Source of the DNA: Lepus europaeus
Taxonomy: Eukaryota > Chordata > Mammalia > Lagomorpha > Leporidae
Assembly (NCBI RefSeq): GCF_033115175.1
Contig: NC_084850.1
Location: 102,673,439-102,737,438 of the forward strand
Length of the DNA stretch: 64,000 nt
Direction of reading: 5' to 3'
Position 1 is the first letter of the stretch; each line of letters starts with the position of its first letter. This document shows, one piece after another, positions 10,581-21,716 of this stretch. Below the pieces are notes generated by a model, which was given only the letters and a program-made list of their open reading frames with translations, searched no databases and was not told the DNA's origin. A program made the position numbers and the translations under genes.

Positions 10581-11320
10581 GATATGTGGGTATGTGGAAG
10601 CTTTGCAAGTGTCCATGAACAGATACGTGGATAAGCAAAATGCTGAATCGGGGAACACATCCCAGTTGGGATGTCCCTATCTTTTATCAGAGTGCTTGAG
10701 TTCGAGTCCTGGCTCCACTCCCAATTGCAGCTTTCTGCTAATGTGCACCCTAGGAAAGAGCAGGTGATGCTCACATATTGCCACCTACTTGGGAGACCTG
10801 AATTGAGTTCCCAGCTCCCAGATTTGGCTTGGCTTAGCCCTGGCTGTTAAAGGCATTGGAGGAGTGAACTACCCAATGGGAGTTCTGTCTCTCTGTTTGT
10901 CTGCCTGTCATCACTTTCTACCTCTCAAAAATGTAGTTATGTACATACAATGAAATATTATCCTTAAAAAGAAAGGAAATTCAGACACATGCTATATAAC
11001 ATGGCTAAACCTTGAGGGCATTATGCTAAGTGAAACAAGCCAGTCCCAGAAAAGATATGATCCCACTAATCTGAGGTACTTAGAATAGTCAAATTTATAA
11101 AGACAGAAGATGGTTGACAGAACCCGAGGGGAGAGGGAATGAGAATTAGTGCTTAGTGGATATAGAGTTTCAATTTTGTAAGATTTAAGGAGTTCTGGAG
11201 AGCTGTTATATGAAAATGTGAATATACTTAACACTATTGAAGTATACACCTAGAAATGATTGCGGTGATATATTTTATGTTAGATGTATTTTACCATAGT
11301 ACAAAGCTCTAAGAATAAGA
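10581..11320 (+). mobile_element. Old L1 3' part, interrupted by an old C-SINE
   Basis: AAGTGTCCATGAACAGATACG, then after the SINE TACATACAATGAAATATTATCC, GGAAATTCAGACACATGC, AACCTTGAGGGCATTATGC and AAGTATACACCTAGAAATG. This is the standard order of the ORF2 end and 3' UTR of old mammalian L1. Confidence 0.85.
10648..10932 (+). mobile_element. Old C-SINE inside an L1 remnant
   Basis: TTGAGTTCGAGTCCTGGCTCC B-box region, CACCTACTTGGGAGACC block, TTCCCAGCTCCCAG, and a CTGTCATC..CTCTCAAAAATG end. Strongly diverged and lacking a normal head. Confidence 0.7.
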
Positions 11321-11532
11321 TTTATCTCTTCTGTTCCTTAAGGATTGTAGGCAGCCTGATGGAACAGGACATAATATCAAGTTAGTATAAAAGTATTAAT
11401 ACTTCACAATTAAATGACACTTTGCAATTTATACATTTCAAAATTTATACATTGCAAAAATACCATGTCTTGTTAAATATTTGTAGCAACTAGTATGTGG
11501 TGGGGTGGATGTCTGTGTTAAAAGCAAGCAGA

Positions 11533-11579
11533 CGGGGAGCAGGCATTTAGAGTAGCAGTTAAGATTCCCATGTCCCATG
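11533..11579 (+). mobile_element. Old C-SINE head fragment
   Basis: GGGAGCAGGCATTTAGAGTAGCAGTTAAG followed by ATTCCCATGTCCCAT matches the head of the old SINE layer (compare 13437). The rest was lost or displaced by the young copy that follows. Confidence 0.5.
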
Positions 11580-11776
11580 GCCGGCACCGTGGCTTAACAA
11601 GCTAATCCTCCACCTTGTGGCGCTGGCACACCAGGTTCTAGTCCCAGTTGGGGCGCCAGATTCTATCCGGGTTGCCCCTCTTCCAGGCCAGCTCTCTGCT
11701 ATGACCCGGGAAGGCAGTGGAGGATGGCCCAAGTCCTTGGGCCCTGCACCCGCATGGGAGACCAGGAGAAGCATCT
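11580..11776 (+). mobile_element. Young C-SINE missing its 3' half
   Basis: GGCCGGCACCGTGGCTTAAC head through GGAGACCAGGAGAAGCA, then unrelated sequence. No CT-rich tract or A tail. Confidence 0.88.
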
Positions 11777-12194
11777 AAAGTGGAATCCCTCAGTTATTCT
11801 ATTTATTAAAAATTTAAATTATCTTAGCTGCTATGAAAATAAAAGAACTTCCTTCTTTGGGGTCTCTCAAATGCTAATGTGAACTACTCAGCTGAAAGTA
11901 TCTGGAAATACTATCTCAAGAGACTGTCTTACACAGAAAGAAAATTCTTAAAGACCTATGTGACTAAGATGACTTGACCTATTTTATGACTAGCATGACT
12001 GGACCAATTTGTATCTTATATTTGGTCAATGCAAAGATAAGCAAAAATCTAGTGTCAATCAGATTAAATTGTGAAGCATTCACACAGTATTTATGATCAG
12101 GAACTACATTTGTGTGGTTAATAACTAATTTCCCACTTTCTCTGTGGCCTCTTCACTCTGACTTTTTAGGATGACCTGACTTCATTTGTGTCAC
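11777..12194. other. Non-coding flank
   Basis: No feature recognised between the truncated young SINE and the MaLR LTR. Confidence 0.55.
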
Positions 12195-12601
12195 TGTATT
12201 AGTCAACTTTTTGTTGCTTTAACTAAAATATATTGGAGAAGCTATTTCTGAAGGAAGGTTTATTTCAGCTCATTGATTGGAGGCTTGCAGTCGAAGACCA
12301 GGTGGCCCATTAGTCTGGGGTATGATGAGGGTGGAAGCTGGCATGGGTAGAGTGTGTGTGTGGAGGAACCATAACATGGTGAGCCAGGAAGCATGCTCTT
12401 CTTTATAAAGCCTCCAGGATTCCATCACGGGGGCTCCACTCCATCAACCCAGTCCAACCCAATCACTTGCCAAGGACCCTCAACTTCAGACACCAAAATT
12501 GGACCAAACCTCTATCCTGTTAGCATTGCCACTATCTATGACTTTGGGACTTAAACATCTGCATGGGTTGGGGAACCAAATCCTATTCAAACTGTAACAG
12601 T
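12195..12601 (-). mobile_element. ERVL-MaLR type LTR (MST-like)
   Basis: TGTATTAGTCAACTTTTTGTTGCT at the left, AGGTTTATTTCAGCTCA, TTGGAGGCTTGCAG, CACTTGCCAAGGACCC and GGGACTTAAACATCTGC...ACTGTAACA at the right. This is the order of a reversed MST/MaLR LTR. No internal retroviral coding region adjoins it. Confidence 0.75.
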
Positions 12602-12908
12602 AACACACCTGCTTCCTGGAGCAAAGCACATGGTGGACTCCTAAAAATAATAGTTTTTATCCAGAAATTTTCCCCTTTTAAAAGACTTGTTTGTGTCTAC
12701 ATTACAAGTGTGCATAGACACATTTGAGACTGGGAGCCTCAGCTGAGAAGACTTGGTAGCTGGGATGACTCAAAGATTGGGTGCTGGAATCACATGGAGG
12801 CATCTGCATTCACATGTCTGGCTGGTAACTGGGACCCCAGATGGGGGTGTTGCCCAGTCCTTCTATTAATGACTTTTCTATGTAGCTCTGGTTGCTTCAC
12901 AGCATGGT
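12602..12908. other. Non-coding flank, partly old LTR-like
   Basis: The last part (from about 12850) belongs with the LTR-like sequence that resumes after the SINE at 13280-13420. Confidence 0.45.
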
Positions 12909-12922
12909 GGACTCGACTTCTT

Positions 12923-13265
12923 CTTTTTTTTTTTTTTAAATTTTTTGACAGGCAGAGTGGATAGTGAGAGAGAGAGAGACAGAGAGAAAGGTCTTCCTTT
13001 TTGCCGTTGGTTCACCCTCCAATGGCCGCTGCGGCCAGCTCATCTCGCTGATCCGAAGCCAGGAGCCAGGTGCTTCTCCTGGTCTCCCATGTGGGTGCAG
13101 GGCCCAAGGACTTGGGCCATCCTCCACTGCCTTCCCGGGCCATAGCAGAGAGCTGGCCTGGAAGAGGGGCAACCGGGACAGAATCCGGCACCCCAACCGG
13201 GACTAGAACCCGGTGTGCCGGTGCCGCAAGGCGGAGGATTAGCCTGTTAAGCCACGGCGCCGGCT
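12923..13265 (-). mobile_element. Young C-SINE (A-run type), 14-bp target duplication
   Basis: T-run and GACAGGCAGAGTGGATAG at the left, TTAAGCCACGGCGCCGGCT at the right. Flanked by GGACTCGACTTCTT at 12909-12922 and 13266-13279. The surrounding sequence (ACATGGTAAGACAGGG, TTTGTAAGTCACACAGCATCACC) looks like an old LTR. Confidence 0.95.
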
Positions 13266-13436
13266 GGACTCGACTTCTTACATGGTAAGACAGGGCATCA
13301 AAATTTAGTGTCCCAGGGAACAAGGCAGAAGCTGCATTGCCTTTTCTGACCTAGCTTTGTAAGTCACACAGCATCACCTCTGCCTTCTATTGGCTATAAG
13401 CAGATAATAATTCCATCCAGGTTCCAAGAAAGGGCA

Positions 13437-13795
13437 CACAGAAATGGATGTTTAGCCTACTGGTTAAGATGCTTGCATTACAGTGTCAGGACTTGATGAT
13501 CACCTCTGGCTCCTGACTTCAGCTTCCTGCCAATACACATCCTGGCAGGCAGTGGTAATGGCTCAAGTGACCAAGTTCCTGCTTCCCACATGGGGTACCA
13601 GGATGGAGTTCCTGGATCCTAGCTTCAGCCTCATCCCAGCTGGGCATTTAGGGAGTGAATCAATGAATGGGAGCTTGTTTGCTCATTATTCGCTTCTTGA
13701 CTGCTTGCTGTTTTTCTTTTTCTTCCTCTCTTACCCTCCTCCCTTTCAAATACATAGACAAAAAATAAATTGTAAAAATAAAGGACACATTGTCA
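13437..13795 (+). mobile_element. Old diverged C-SINE
   Basis: ATGTTTAGCCTACTGGTTAAG head, CTGACTTCAGCTTCCTGCC, GGGTACCAGGATGGAG, TTTAGGGAGTGAATCAATG and an A-rich tail. B-box part lost. Confidence 0.75.
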
Positions 13796-14129
13796 TACTT
13801 CTTGATGAAAGGAGAATCAAAGATTTTTTGGACATACATTAAAATTGTCATAATGTGTTCAGCTGTATAGATGGATCTCTGCAGAATTCTGTCATGATTC
13901 TCAAATGATACAACAGACTGGGCAAACATAATGAAAAAACTCCAATTTCAGAGATGAACAGAAGGAACACAGTAGAGCTGCTTTCAGAGACTGGGCTTGG
14001 GGCTCTGTGCTTAAGATTGACTTGGGCAAACCTCCGGGAACAGGAACTTAAGAATCTTAAAGGAAAGTGGGATCTCTGAATTCTGTGGCGGATACTGTCA
14101 CATGACTAACAGATCTCCCATAGAGGAAT
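13796..14129. other. Non-coding flank
   Basis: AGATGGATCTCTGCAGAATTC and similar text suggest a decayed repeat. No gene. Confidence 0.45.
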
Positions 14130-14485
14130 TTGTTGTACAAGTTTCTAGGGGGAGCTGTGGTAGGTAGCCTTGAGCTCTCAACCTCTTCAGAGATTGCATC
14201 ATTTGCAGAGCTGCCTTGCCCGAGGTCACACTCCTGGCTCACATTCAATGACTGATGGATATAAGGTCTGGCCTTTTTGACCTAACCTAAGACAACTCTT
14301 AGTGGCTATTTTATCTCCATCATTCATAACAGGGTTAGTTGAGTCTTTTGAATTTATTTTGCAACTTCTCTCTCTGCCCTGTTTTTCCTTCCTTCATTCC
14401 AAGTGTTGTTTGCAAGGATATTCTTTAATAAATATCCTGCCTGCTAAACTCCACCTCAGAGTCTGCTTCCTAAGGAACCAAGTGG
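14130..14485 (+). mobile_element. Old solo LTR, ERVL-like
   Basis: GAGATTGCATCATTTGCAGAGC, GGTCTGGCCTTTTTGACC, TGAGTCTTTTGAATTTATTTTGC, then CTTTAATAAATATCCTGCC followed by CTCAGAGTCTGCTTCC and GGAACC. A polyadenylation signal followed by this CCTGC..AAACTCC..TCAGAGTCTGCTT wording is typical of a mammalian ERVL-class LTR. The family name is uncertain. Confidence 0.6.
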
Positions 14486-15114
14486 ATGACACTATCTGGA
14501 CTCCTGAGATTTTTCTGTATGTTGTCACCTATCAATTCGGTTCTTGACTGGATCCAAAGTCTTGGATTTTCATACATTTCTTGCCTAGTCATGGTTGACA
14601 CAACTTTAATCTCTACTCAGCTTTTATTTCATTGATTGACCTCAAAGTTCCATCATACCACTGACCCCATAACATGGCTTCAGTATATACTTTGGATGCA
14701 TGACTTGGAATATAGAACTCATCGACGTTAAATGCTTACTGAAGATAAGGTCAATAGTTTGGGCTAAGTTGGCATGGAAGGAAGACAGCTGTGGTGTTTT
14801 AGATCACTTTAGGAATCACACAGCGCTAGGATTGCTTATTGCTGAAGAGGCACATTACATCTCACACTTATTTCCACAAATGATGTGATCTATATGCCCA
14901 GAGGGGCAAACAATGGGGTTGTTAATCACTCTCCCTACAACGGGTTCAAGACTAAAGCTCACTCCTTCTCAAGGTACAGTAGATGTTTCCTCGCCCATGG
15001 TTGAGGTTTCCTTGGTCATGGCTGAGGTTTGTTGGGAGATTCTGTTACCTGGGAACTGGTTGTAGGGCACTTTACAGCATAGACAACATTTGGGCCTCTG
15101 TAGGATTTAAGTTT
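14486..15114. other. Non-coding flank
   Basis: No gene. A local duplication GGTTGAGGTTTCCTTGG / GGCTGAGGTTTGTTGGG is visible at 15000-15035. Confidence 0.55.
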
Positions 15115-15489
15115 ATATAAATACATATACCAAAATGTTCCTAACTATACTCATGTCATCAACTCTAAAATGTACAAGAATAAGAATTGTTATATATAAA
15201 GAAGACAAAAAGTAGCCATAAAAGCAAAAAAGAAAATTTATAGTCATACAATGGGATACTATACAACAATAAAATGAACAAACTTGCTAAACATACCATG
15301 AATGAATCTCTGTATCACTAAACATTAAAAAAGCAGGTCATAGAAAAATATATATGATATGATTTCATCTGTATACAGTCGAAATAAAAAAGCATGCGAT
15401 TTTTTTTGAAGGAAAGGTTTATTGTCAGGTGTGGGGAAACTTGACAGGCTGGAGGGAGAGGGAGAGAGAGGGTGAAAAGGGAGAGGGGT

Positions 15490-15527
<38 letters not shown>

Positions 15528-15925
15528 CGCACATGTGCGGGAAAGCAGGTCCTGTTATAGTCTTCCAGGGGGTAGGGAAGAGGGAGCAGTGAATCCTGTT
15601 AGGGTGGGGCTAGAGCTGATGCTTGTGGTTGGGCCTTTTGGTCCACTAACTTCTAGCAAGCCAGGCTGTCTTAGGACCTAAGCTTACTACCACACTATAT
15701 TTTTAAGGGATGTATTTTTAGGTGGTAAAATCATAAGGAAAATCAATAAATGATCAGCATAAGAATTAGGACAGTGCCTACCTCTTAGGATGATGGGAAG
15801 GAAGAGAGTAGGGATACATGGCAGTGGTGGCTTCTGAATGGTAACTGTAATGACCTGTTTCCTGGTTATGCAGACATTGACTTAAAATGTTTGATAGACT
15901 TCATTTTTTTAGAGCAATTGTATAG
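15115..15925 (+). mobile_element. Old L1 3' part, split by an insertion
   Basis: ATACAATGGGATACTATACAAC, ATGAATCTCTGTATCACT, then after the insert AGGACAGTGCCTACCTC and GGTAACTGTAATGACC. This is the usual L1 ORF2-end/3' UTR order. The segment 15398-15695 does not belong to it. Confidence 0.7.
15398..15695 (-). mobile_element. Unidentified LTR-like or retro-inserted segment
   Basis: On the - strand the segment ends with GACAATAAACCTTTCCTTC and a run of A, so it has an AATAAA signal close to the end. It contains a long (CT)n tract (15490-15522 as GA on +) and GGTTGGGCC-type blocks. It interrupts an L1. No clear target duplication is visible. It might be the R/U3 end of an LTR transcript. Confidence 0.55.
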
Positions 15926-16530
15926 TCATAGCAACATTGAATGGAAATACAAAAAGTTCTTGTATGCTCCTTTCTCTTCCTCCACATCCTGGAAAAATAG
16001 CCCCCACTGTCAACATCCCTCACCGAAGTGATACATTTGTTAACTGATGAACCTACGTTGACACAGCATTATCACCCAAAGTCCATAGTTTACATTAGGG
16101 TTCATTCTTGGAGTTGTACTTCTGTGGGTATGGACACATTTGCTACCATTATACCATTCCAATATCATACAGGGTAGGTTCACTGCCCTAAAATTGCTCT
16201 GTGCTCTGTCTGTGCACCCCTCCATCCTCTTTATGCAGCCACTGTCCCTTTATTTTGCCATTTTCAGAATGTCATACAGTTGGGATCACATAGTAGGTAG
16301 CTTTTTCATATTGACCTTTCCACTTAGCAATGTGCATTGAAGATTCCTCCACATCTTTTGGAAGTTTGATAGTTCATTTCTTTTTATCACTGAATAATAT
16401 TCCATTGTGTGACTATATCACAATTTATCCACTCACCTACTGAAAGACATCTTGGTTGCTTTGAAGTTTTGCCAATGATGAACAAAGATGCTATAAACAT
16501 CTAGGTGCAGGTTTTTGTGTTACGTTGATT
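15926..16530 (-). mobile_element. Old L1 3' end, reversed
   Basis: CATCCCTCACCGAAGTGATAC, TTGCCATTTTCAGAATGTC, TGAATAATATTCCATTGTGTG, CCACTCACCTACTGAAAGAC. Reversed L1 3' UTR and ORF2 C-terminal region; a related copy lies at 51835. Confidence 0.85.
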
Positions 16531-16806
16531 TTTACTTTTAAGAAAATATTTATTCATTGAGGGGGGCCTCCCATTCGCTGGATTACTCCCCAAATGTCCC
16601 CAACAGGTGGGCTGGGCCAAGATCAAAACTGGGAATCAGATATACAATGCAGGTCTTCCGTATGAGTGGAAGGAGATCAATTACCTGAGCCATCACTGGC
16701 TGCCTCCTATTAGGAGTTGGAGTTGGGAGCTGGAGCCAAGAATCAAATACAAGTGCTTTGGTTTGATACACAGATAACTTAATTGCTAGGCTAAATGCCC
16801 ACTCTT
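16531..16806 (-). mobile_element. Old diverged C-SINE, reversed
   Basis: AAAATATTTATTCATTGAG tail, CCCCAAATGTCCCCAACAG, CAGGTCTTCCGTATGAGTGG, TGCTAGGCTAAATGCCCACTC head. Lies within or next to the L1 at 15926-16530. Confidence 0.7.
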
Positions 16807-16857
16807 AGAGATATTTACTTTTAATCATTTGGTGAACTGTGCCTATAACTCATATTT

Positions 16858-17569
16858 CTTTTTACAGTTCATTTATTTTTTTAACATTTAGTTATTTATT
16901 TGATAGGTAGAATTACATAGAGAGAGAGAGACAGAGAAAGAGAGACAGAGACAGAGACAGAGAGAAAGGTCTTGGGGCCAGCGCTGTGGCATAGCTGGTA
17001 AAGCCACCGCCTGCCATGCCAGCATCCCATATGGGCACCGGTTCAAGACCTAGCTACTCCACTTCTGATCCAGCTCTCTGCTAAGGCCTGGGAAAGCAGT
17101 AGAGGATGGCCCATGTCCTTGGGCCCCTGCACCCACATGGGAGACCCAGAAGAAGCTCCTGGCTCCTGGCTTTGGATCGGCGTAGCTCTGGCTATTGCAG
17201 TCATCTGGGGAGTGAGCCAGCAGATGGAAGACCTCTCTCTCTCTCTGCCTCTCCTTCTCTCTGTGTGTAACTCTGACTCTCAAATAAATAAATAAATCTA
17301 AAAAAAAGAAAGGCCTTCCATCTGCTGGTTCACTCCCCAGATGGCCTCAATGGCTGGAGCTGAGCCGATCCGAAGCCAGGAACCAGAAGCTTCTTCCAGG
17401 TCTTCCACATGGGTGCAGGGGCCCAAGCACTTGGGCCATCTTCCATGGCCTTCCCAGGCCATACACAGAGAGCTGGATTGGAAGAGGAGCAGCCAGGACT
17501 AGAACCAGCACCCAGATGGGATGCCAGCACCACAGGCAAAGGCTTAGCCCACTACACCCAGCGCCAGCC
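16858..17569 (-). mobile_element. C-SINE (reversed) interrupted by a forward C-SINE
   Basis: Tail TTAGTTATTTATTTGATAGG and a GA tract at the left; CTTCCATCTGCTGGTTCACTCC to CACCCAGCGCCAGCC at the right. Flanked by CCTATAACTCATATTT at 16842-16857 and 17570-17585. The copy at 16974-17306 splits it. Confidence 0.93.
16974..17306 (+). mobile_element. C-SINE nested in a reversed C-SINE
   Basis: GGGGCCAGCGCTGTGGC head, AAATAAATAAATAAATC tail. Duplicated host sequence AGAAAGGTCTT at 16963-16973 and AGAAAGGCCTT at 17307-17317 (one mismatch). Host and guest are in opposite orientation and can pair. Confidence 0.93.
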
Positions 17570-17599
17570 CCTATAACTCATATTTTTGTTCAGTTCACA

Positions 17600-17890
17600 A
17601 TGAAACTTTCAAAAATACCATATTTAATTTTCAATTAATTTTTGCTGTATTTTCTATTTTAAATGGGCAGAGAACAATTGTACATATTCATCAGCATAAC
17701 ACACTTTGAAGTATATATGTGGTGGAATTACTAAATTTAGCTAATGAACATCTGTGTTACCTCACATAGTTATCACCTGTTGTGGTGAGAACACTTAATA
17801 CCCACTCCCTGAACATTTTCAGCAGTACAATCCATTATTAACTATTTAACCACATTGTACAATAGAGCTCTTGAATCTAGTCCTCCTCCC
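17600..17890 (-). mobile_element. L1 3' UTR fragment, reversed
   Basis: AACAATTGTACATATTCATCAG, TAATGAACATCTGTGTTACC, CCATTATTAACTATTTAACC, AATAGAGCTCTTGAATC. Reads as a reversed L1 3' UTR; compare 24595-24720. Confidence 0.7.
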
Positions 17891-18461
17891 TGACTGAAAT
17901 GAAACATTTTAAAATGAGATAATGCATGTAAAGCATAGTGCTTGGCACCTAAATCAATGCACAATAATGCTATCTGTTATGATAAAATGATTTGCATTCC
18001 TTACCCTCAAAAAAAGAAATTGGATACCACTTAACTAAGGGGCCTGAGCAAGGTCAAATACAGCCAATATAAACTCTGTTTTTTTTTTTATTCAACATTT
18101 CTGTTAATATATTTCTACTTTTCATAGAGATAGATTATGGCACAATGGCATTCTGCTCCATCAGGTATTTCTGTAAATGTACTTTCACTTGCTTGTGCTC
18201 CTAGTCCCTTCTCTTGTGTGTTAACAGTGCAAACATTTCAATGCAATAAATGAGCTTTCTGAGCATTATCTCGGCCACCAGTTTTACATGACTGATAAAA
18301 CTATTGATTCAGACACTTAGTCATCTCTTAAGGGCTGAGGCTTGGACTCACCTTTCTCCCCGAGACCTATGCCCTTCCTGGGCTTGAGGATGTGAGAGGG
18401 TATACATGTTGGGCATGTGGGAGACATATCAAAAATAAAGGTCTTCTGGTTTTTGTGTATT
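17891..18461. other. Non-coding flank
   Basis: Nothing recognised apart from short T-runs. Confidence 0.55.
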
Positions 18462-18875
18462 GGTCAGTTTCTCATTGCTGTAACAGAATACTTGAGGCTG
18501 GGCAGTCTATCTTGAAAAGCAGTGGAGGTAGCTCACTAATTTGAAAGCTGAAAGTCCATGATCAGGTAGTTCCATTGGCTTGAGCTCAGGCAAGGGCCGC
18601 ATCGGCTATGTCACCACATGGCAGTTGGACTCACGGTGGGAATGCATGAGCGAAGGAGGTCATGTGATGAGACAGGAAGCAAGAGAGAGTGGAGGGAGTT
18701 GGTCTTGATCTCCCACGACAACCATTCCTTCGGTGGGCAGTGTCCCCAGTGACCCAATCACCTCCCAGCTGGCTCCACCTCTCAAAGGTTCCACCACCTC
18801 CCTAATTTGCCATACTGGGGACCAAGCCTCCAATACATGAACGCTTGGGAGGTGAACCACCTTCAATCCATTGCA
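18462..18875 (-). mobile_element. ERVL-MaLR type LTR
   Basis: GGTCAGTTTCTCATTGCTGTAACAG, GAATACTTGAGGCTGGGCAG, AATCACCTCCCAGCTGGC, TCAAAGGTTCCACCACCTCC, TGGGGACCAAGCCTCCAATAC. This is the order of a reversed MaLR LTR. No internal coding region. Confidence 0.75.
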
Positions 18876-19014
18876 TGTGGGTTTGCATGCAGTTATTGCA
18901 CGCAGACATCTCCAGCCTTGCCTGCACCACACTCCCTTGGTGCCCTTGCTCTTTCTAGCGTCCTTTGTATACTGCAGTCCACATCAGCTCCACCCTCATG
19001 CTGAGGCCAAACTC

Positions 19015-19550
19015 TTTTTTTTTTCCAGAAACCTTTTATTTAAGGTATACAACTTTAGGAGCATAGTGATTCTTCCCACTTTACCAGCTCTCCCACCCTC
19101 ACTGCCACCCTTCTTTCTCTTCTCTCTCCTAGTCTCATTCTTTTTTTTTTTTCACTAAGATCTATTTTCAATTAACTTTACACACATAAGATTAACCCTA
19201 CACTAAGTAAAGAATTCAACAAATAGTATATGGAGAAAAAAAAAACTGTTCCTCAACCGCCAAGACAAGGGCTGTTTAAAGTCATTGCATCTCAAAGTGT
19301 CAATTTCACTCCTATAGATTACTTTTTAGGTACTCTGTTGGTTACCACAGATCAGGGAGAACATATGAGGCCAACTTTTAAGACCAAAGATGAATGACAT
19401 CTACTAATCCACCCATATGCTCCAGTACGGTCTTATTTTACCCAAATAAATGAACTTCCTGGGGTTAGGAGCCATTCTACATAAGAGAATTTTACATAGA
19501 ACTCAATTTACTGCTTTTAGTATCAAACACTTTTGTTTTAAAGTTAAACA
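19015..19550 (-). mobile_element. Lagomorph-type L1 3' UTR, older copy
   Basis: T-run, then ATTTAAGGTATACAACTTTAGG, ATCTATTTTCAATTAACTTT, CAATTTCACTCCTATAG, GAACATATGAGGCC. Similar order to the younger copy at 5945-6941, with more divergence. Confidence 0.65.
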
Positions 19551-19553
19551 TTT

Positions 19554-19832
19554 TGGGGCTGGCACTGTGGTGTATAGGTAAAGCTGCCATTTGTGGTGCC
19601 AGCATCCCATATGGGTGCTGGTTTGAGTCTTGGCTGCTCCACTTCCAATCCAGTTCCCTGCTAATGCACCTGAGAAAGCAGCAGAGGATGGCCCATGTGC
19701 ATGGGCCCCTGCACCCACATGGGAGATCTGGATGAAGCTCCTGGCTCCTGGTTTCAGATGGAAATCAATCTCTCTCTCTCTCTCCCTTCCCTCCCTCTCC
19801 ATTGCACTCCCTTTCAAATAAATAAATAAATG
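19554..19832 (+). mobile_element. C-SINE with internal deletion
   Basis: GGGGCTGGCACTGTGGTG head and TGGTTTGAGTCTTGG B box. The right half jumps from CTGGTTTCAG to ATGGAAATCAATC, then AAATAAATAAATAAATG tail. Confidence 0.9.
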
Positions 19833-19925
19833 TTAAATGAGGAGTTAGATGTTTACTCTGATTGGACATATATAGTGTATACAGATATAGAAACATCACA
19901 TGATACTCCATAAATCTGTCCATAT

Positions 19926-20240
19926 TTAAAGATTTATTTTATTTGAAAGGCAGAGTTACGGACAGAGAGAAGGAGAGACACACAGAGAGATCTTCCTTCC
20001 ACTCCCTAGATGGCTGCAACAGCCAGGGCTGAGCCAGGCCAAAGCCAGGAGCCTGGAGCTCCATTCAGGTCTTCCACATGGATGCAGGGGCCAAGGACTT
20101 GGGCCATCTTCCACTGCTTTCTCAGGAGCATTAGCAGGGAGCTGGATCAGAAGTGGAGCAATTGGGACTCAAACTAGTGACCATATGGAATGCTGGCATT
20201 GCAGACAGCAGCTTTATCCACCACGACACAATGCTGGCCC
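19926..20240 (-). mobile_element. C-SINE, reversed
   Basis: AAAGATTTATTTTATTTGAAAGGCAG tail, CTTCCACTCCCTAGATGGC, TTATCCACCACGACACAATGCTGGCC head. Confidence 0.9.
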
Positions 20241-20279
20241 CTCTCTAATTTTTGTCAGTTAAAAATTAAAAACTGTTTG

Positions 20280-20595
20280 AGGCTGTCACTGTGGCGCAGT
20301 GGGTTAATCCTCTGCCTGTGGCCCTGGCATCCTGTATGGGCACTGGTTCTGGTCCCGGCTGCTCCTCTTCCAATCCAGCTCTCTGCTATGGCCTGGGAAA
20401 GCAGTAGAAAATGGCCCAAGTCCTTGGGCCCCTGCACCCACATGGGAGACCGGGAGGAGACACTAGGCTCCTGGCTTTTGATCAGTGCAGCTCCAGCCAT
20501 TGCGGCCAATTGGGGAGTGAACCAACGGACGGAAGACCTTTCTCTGTTTTTCCCTCTCACTGTCTGTAACTCTACCTCTCAAATATTTAATATTT
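20280..20595 (+). mobile_element. C-SINE, intermediate type
   Basis: GAGGCTGTCACTGTGGCGCAG head, GGTTCTGGTCCCGG B box, CTGTAACTCTACCTCTCAAAT end. Confidence 0.88.
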
Positions 20596-21154
20596 AATAA
20601 CTTCTTCAATGTCAAAATCTCTCCCATATTTGTCAATTTCTCTATCTAAACTTGTATTAAAGCAGATTAGACAAGTGCTTAAGGAAGAACATTATTTGAA
20701 TTTATCTCCAGGCATGGTGATAACAATCTGTTTTAATTCAACAAATGTATATTTGAGCAACCAGAATCTAGCAGGCCTTGTGTGGGATGGACAAGTTGGA
20801 CAGTACTTCTGATCTCACAGCTTAATTTTAGTTCAATTGGAGAGACGCAAACACATACATAAGCCTGTCAAGGTGACACCAGTGGGTGAAAACTGCTGAG
20901 AAAAAATTCAACAGAGCCTTGTAACAGGAAGTAATAGGTAGGGGAAGAGGTGAATTTAGGTAGGGTCATCAGGACAGGTGTCTTTGTGAGGATCACATGT
21001 GAACTGCAACTTTGAGGATGAGAAGGAACCAGACAAGGGATGGGCAGAGTGGAGGATGGGGGTGCTAGGGAAGCATTTCATGCCTAGGGAATAACATGTG
21101 TGAAGTCACAGATACAAGCTCCAAGATGGAAAAATATTGCTTCTAATGCACTAG
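20596..21154. other. Non-coding flank
   Basis: AACCAGAATCTAGCAGG..GTGTGGGATGGACAAG and GGCAGAGTGGAGGATG read like an old repeat (MIR/L2 age) but cannot be assigned. Confidence 0.45.
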
Positions 21155-21716
21155 GATACATTAAAAATGCTCATAGGAAGTGGAATTAAAAGATAAGCTT
21201 GGGGCCAGCACTGTGGTATAGCAGGTAAAGCTGCTGCCTGTACTGCCGGCATCCCATATGAGTGCTGATTCGAGTCCCGGCTGCTCCACTTCTGATCCAA
21301 CTCTCTCCTATGGCCTGGGAAAGCAGTAGAAGATGGCCCAAGTCCTTGGGCCCATGCACCCATGTGGGAGACCTGGAAGAAGCTCCTGGCTTCAGATCGG
21401 CACAGATCCGGCCGTTGCAGCCAATTGGGAAGTGAATCAGCAGATGGAAGACCTCTCTCTCTCTCTGCCTGTCCTTCTTTCTCTGTGTAACTCTGACTTT
21501 CAAATAAATAAATAAATCTTTTTTTTCAAATAAAGATAAGCTTACTTTGGTACAAAAAATTTTGGAATCCATACAGACAGGGGTCTTTAAAAAGTCATGG
21601 AAATACATATTATGAAAAAATGTACATGGATTCCCAGGGTTTTTTTTTTTGCACCAAAAATAAATTTATCTTTTAATTCCAATTTTACAAGAAGTTTTGG
21701 GAGTCCTCTGCTAAGC
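21155..21716. mobile_element. Small inverted-repeat DNA transposon, split by a C-SINE
   Basis: Left arm GGAATTAAAAGATAAGC, right part AAATTTATCTTTTAATTCC with AGAAGTTTTGGGAGTCC. Inside is TTTGGAATCCATACAG and AAAAGTCATGGAAATACAT. This parallels the copies at 8628, 33339 and 53675. The SINE at 21201-21531 interrupts it. Confidence 0.65.
21201..21531 (+). mobile_element. C-SINE, 12-bp target duplication
   Basis: GGGGCCAGCACTGTGG head, GATTCGAGTCCCGG B box, AAATAAATAAATAAATC tail. Flanked by AAAGATAAGCTT at 21189-21200 and 21532-21543. Confidence 0.94.
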
